DNA of 64,000 nt from Onchocerca volvulus (lineage: Eukaryota; Nematoda; Chromadorea; Rhabditida; Onchocercidae): positions 5,170,616 to 5,234,615 of the forward strand of contig HG738139.1 in the NCBI GenBank assembly GCA_000499405.2. The letters run 5' to 3'. The translations under genes were made by a program, and so were the position numbers. The notes beneath the pieces are model-generated. The model saw nothing but the letters and a program-made list of their open reading frames with translations. It did no database searches and had not been told where the DNA came from. This document shows positions 62,064 to 64,000 of the stretch, piece by piece. Numbering within the stretch: position 1 is the stretch's first letter; each line of letters begins with the position of its first letter.

Positions 62064-63761
62064 CACATGCACACACACACACATACACAAATACATACAC
62101 ACATGCACATATACACACATACAATACTTACGGTAGTGGGTGTCTATTTTCAAAATGTGTGGGCGTGTGCGCTTGTTTGTATGTGAGCATGTGTATATGT
62201 GTGTGTATGTATGTCTATTGTGTGTATATATGTGAATATGTCATTATGCTCAAGAGAAAAACAGCCACAAAAAGGAGCGCAACAACCAGGGAACGACTAC
62301 CACGCGATTGATTGACCGACCGATTCGACTGATCAACCGACTGACCGATCGATCGGTCGACTGATCAATTGGCTGATCAGCCGGCTGACTGATCGATCGA
62401 TCGATCTGAATGGAAGTAATGCAGAAGAATGGGTTAAGGAGAGTGAGTGTGTGAGTGGGTAGATGTACGGAAATACTGCGTTCATCAGTGCTGACGATAG
62501 GTATATCAATTTTTATCTCCGTTCTGCTATTGTTCCTACTGATAACGAAACGGTTCCTCTCATATTCCAGTAATCTTTTGTTTTTCTTATGATCATCGCA
62601 ACCTTACAGGTGATCAACTCTGCCCCGATCCATAAATTATAGATCAAATGGACTACTTTTGTCAAATCCTTGTCACACCACCTGATTATCGTAATAGTCA
62701 TCCATTGATCAGATTTAGTGGGAAAGTTGCACTTCACTTTTCATGTATAGATATTAGTACTTAATTTATATGGTTATAGTATATCGAATTATTGATCACA
62801 CGATTTTCAACTGATTCACATGATAATATCATGTTTGTTAATTGTTTTAGTTTCTAATGACATCCTTCGATGGATTGTATGCTTAGAAATCATCTAATAT
62901 GATATTTCTCACACAATTATATTGCTCAATTTTTTCTTCCAGGATTTTGTTTTAGAATTAAACGAAAAATCGTCTCTTCTTGAAAGCAAAGTAAATAGAG
63001 AAATCATTCCGAGAAACAGTGAATTTCATGAATGAAGCAGATACGAACAAATCTGGCTCAGATAGGTTCTGGTTAACATCCATCAAGGTCATTTCATTGG
63101 TGTTAATCTTTAAATTAAGATATTTTGTCCAATGTGATTAATTTTATTCGTTAAATTGGATTCATTGAATTTTTGTTGCTGAAGACTGATAAGTAAAATA
63201 AAGATTACTATAGTTTGGCAATTTAGGAACATATTCTAAAAAATTTGAGTTCATTTTCCTATTAATTAATTCATTCCTATACCATATTCTAATATATTTT
63301 TATTTGCCTTATCCGCAAAATTTTAATTAAATTACCATGTATTCGTATTCATGGTCATTGTACTTAAGTTGAAATCGATGAAAAGTTAATCTAATAAATA
63401 ATGCTCGACATTCTATAAAGAAACAATGAAAATGGTCATTAATCATTGACTATTTCGAGTGGTCAGTCCAAACAGATTAGATGTTGATGTTGTTCTTTTT
63501 CAACAGTTTCAGTAAGTATGCTTATTACTTTTATTTCAGAGAATCGCCAAAATTATAAGGAGGCATAAAAGCATCAGTGAAATACAGGTTTATCAGCACA
63601 ATTTTTTTTTTTTTTTTCGCAGTGACATAAGCATTATTCGTCTTCGTCTAATTTCTTTCGAACATTTTTTTTTGAATTTCCGAGTTTTGGTTTGAAGTAT
63701 GTTGTTTTGTTTGGTGTTTTGTTTAACTGTGATTTCTAATTTTTAGGAACTTATGAGATAA
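61366..63761 (+). CDS. candidate small plus-strand gene, unknown protein
   Basis: Four exon-like pieces are mutually in phase 0: 61366-61443 (MGRVNNFLLDFDFSQNVSRV and on, donor TCG then GTAAGT), 62943-62990 (acceptor TTCTTCCAG, DFVLELNEKSSLLESK, donor GTAAAT), 63540-63587 (acceptor TTATTTCAG, RIAKIIRRHKSISEIQ, donor GGTTTATC-like) and 63747-63761 (acceptor TTTTTAG, ELMR, stop). Joined they would give a 62-residue, mostly helical protein. I do not recognise the family. Exons 1 to 3 look better supported than exon 4, which lies at the edge of a nad4 insertion. The gene could instead continue past the window. The first intron is 1.5 kb and holds the CA/TG/GATC repeats. Confidence 0.35.
62012..62240. 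repeat. (CA)n followed by (TG)n-rich microsatellite
   Basis: A pure CA run (62012-62060) is extended by imperfect CA/TACA units to about 62120. After a ~35-bp spacer, TG/TATG-rich sequence runs to about 62240. The two halves are roughly complementary, so the locus can form an imperfect hairpin or Z-DNA. Long His/Thr or Val/Cys open frames across it are artefacts. Confidence 0.92.
62305..62408. repeat. degenerate (GATC/GACC/GACT)n tetranucleotide array
   Basis: About 25 tetranucleotide units of GATC, GACC, GACT, GGCT and TCGA type end in four clean GATC repeats. The motif family is the same as the ACCG array at 35252. Confidence 0.85.
62409..62942. other. non-coding (possible intron)
   Basis: No recognisable feature. 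If the candidate plus-strand gene is real, this is the 3' part of its first intron. Confidence 0.4.
63685..63745 (+). pseudogene. nad4: second mitochondrial nad4 fragment (numt)
   Basis: About 55 bp encode MLFCLVFCLTVISNF, the same ND4 segment as the start of the 42.78 kb numt (MLFCLMFCLTIVSNF). Several differences are synonymous (TTG/TTA, ACG/ACT) or conservative. The similarity stops after the SNF codons. It therefore derives from mtDNA and is a copy separate from the larger numt. The fragment is too short to rule out low-complexity coincidence fully. Confidence 0.55.
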
Positions 63762-64000
63762 TGGAGTGCAAATTATGGTTGTGGTGCAGATGGTGGATAC
63801 TTCTTTTTTATGGTTTTATAAAAGTTTTGTAAAATCGGAGAAAACTTCTGGTCTTTTTATGAAAAATGCATAGCAAGTGTTGCACATATCTGTGTACCTC
63901 TATTGTCGTTGAACTATCAAATTGATGATAGATTGTGCAAAATTAAGCTACAAAAATCGCCTGTCCTGAGCCTGTCAACTATATTCCATCTTATCCTCAT
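63762..64000. other. window end, nothing recognised
   Basis: No supported feature in the last 240 bp. Confidence 0.4.

Noticed and set aside
61859..62311. 150-codon plus-strand open frame
   Set aside because: Most of it is a CA-repeat read as His/Thr followed by a TG repeat read as Val/Cys; a repeat artefact.
1..64000. tRNA, rRNA, SL RNA genes and CRISPR arrays
   Set aside because: I looked for tRNA T-loop signatures, the SL1 sequence and regularly spaced repeats and found none that hold up.

Overview
The window is AT-rich nuclear DNA of a parasitic nematode, most likely a filarial worm (Onchocercidae). The evidence is: short exons with GTAAGT-type donors and TTTCAG acceptors; a splice acceptor directly abutting a start codon, as in SL trans-splicing; a piece of Wolbachia-like ribosomal-protein operon; and T-rich mitochondrial fragments (nad4, cox1) that read only with TGA as Trp. 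The species cannot be fixed from the sequence alone.

Layout. Positions 1 to about 51,000 are almost gene-free: homopolymer runs, microsatellites, small inverted-repeat elements, one dispersed repeat family (13.1-14.2 kb and 27.0-27.6 kb) and a few isolated exon-like islands (4.3, 10.4 and 25.3 kb, all minus strand). Two organelle or endosymbiont insertions sit in this desert. One is a Wolbachia-like rplF(partial)-rplR segment at 20.78-21.4 kb, with both reading frames still open. The other is a nad4-cox1 mitochondrial segment at 42.78-43.3 kb. From 47.2 to 55.4 kb there is a transposon graveyard: Helitron-like termini, a Helitron helicase fragment, and a decayed minus-strand BEL/Pao retrotransposon whose gag carries a large inverted duplication.

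The right end (56.5-61.0 kb) holds the two well-supported genes, both on the minus strand and in tandem. The first is a 7-exon, 418-aa WD40 protein of the AAMP family. The second, 566 bp downstream, is a 3-exon, 111-aa gene for the TFIIA gamma subunit (GTF2A2), with a perfect acceptor immediately before its ATG. This looks like a small nematode operon. A weakly supported plus-strand gene (61.4-63.8 kb) may diverge from the AAMP promoter region. Its first intron contains a composite CA/TG/GATC microsatellite, and it ends against a second, independent nad4 fragment.

Coordinates of the two main genes come from exon-by-exon phase checking and conserved protein motifs. Everything labelled candidate exon rests on splice signals, open phase and composition only.
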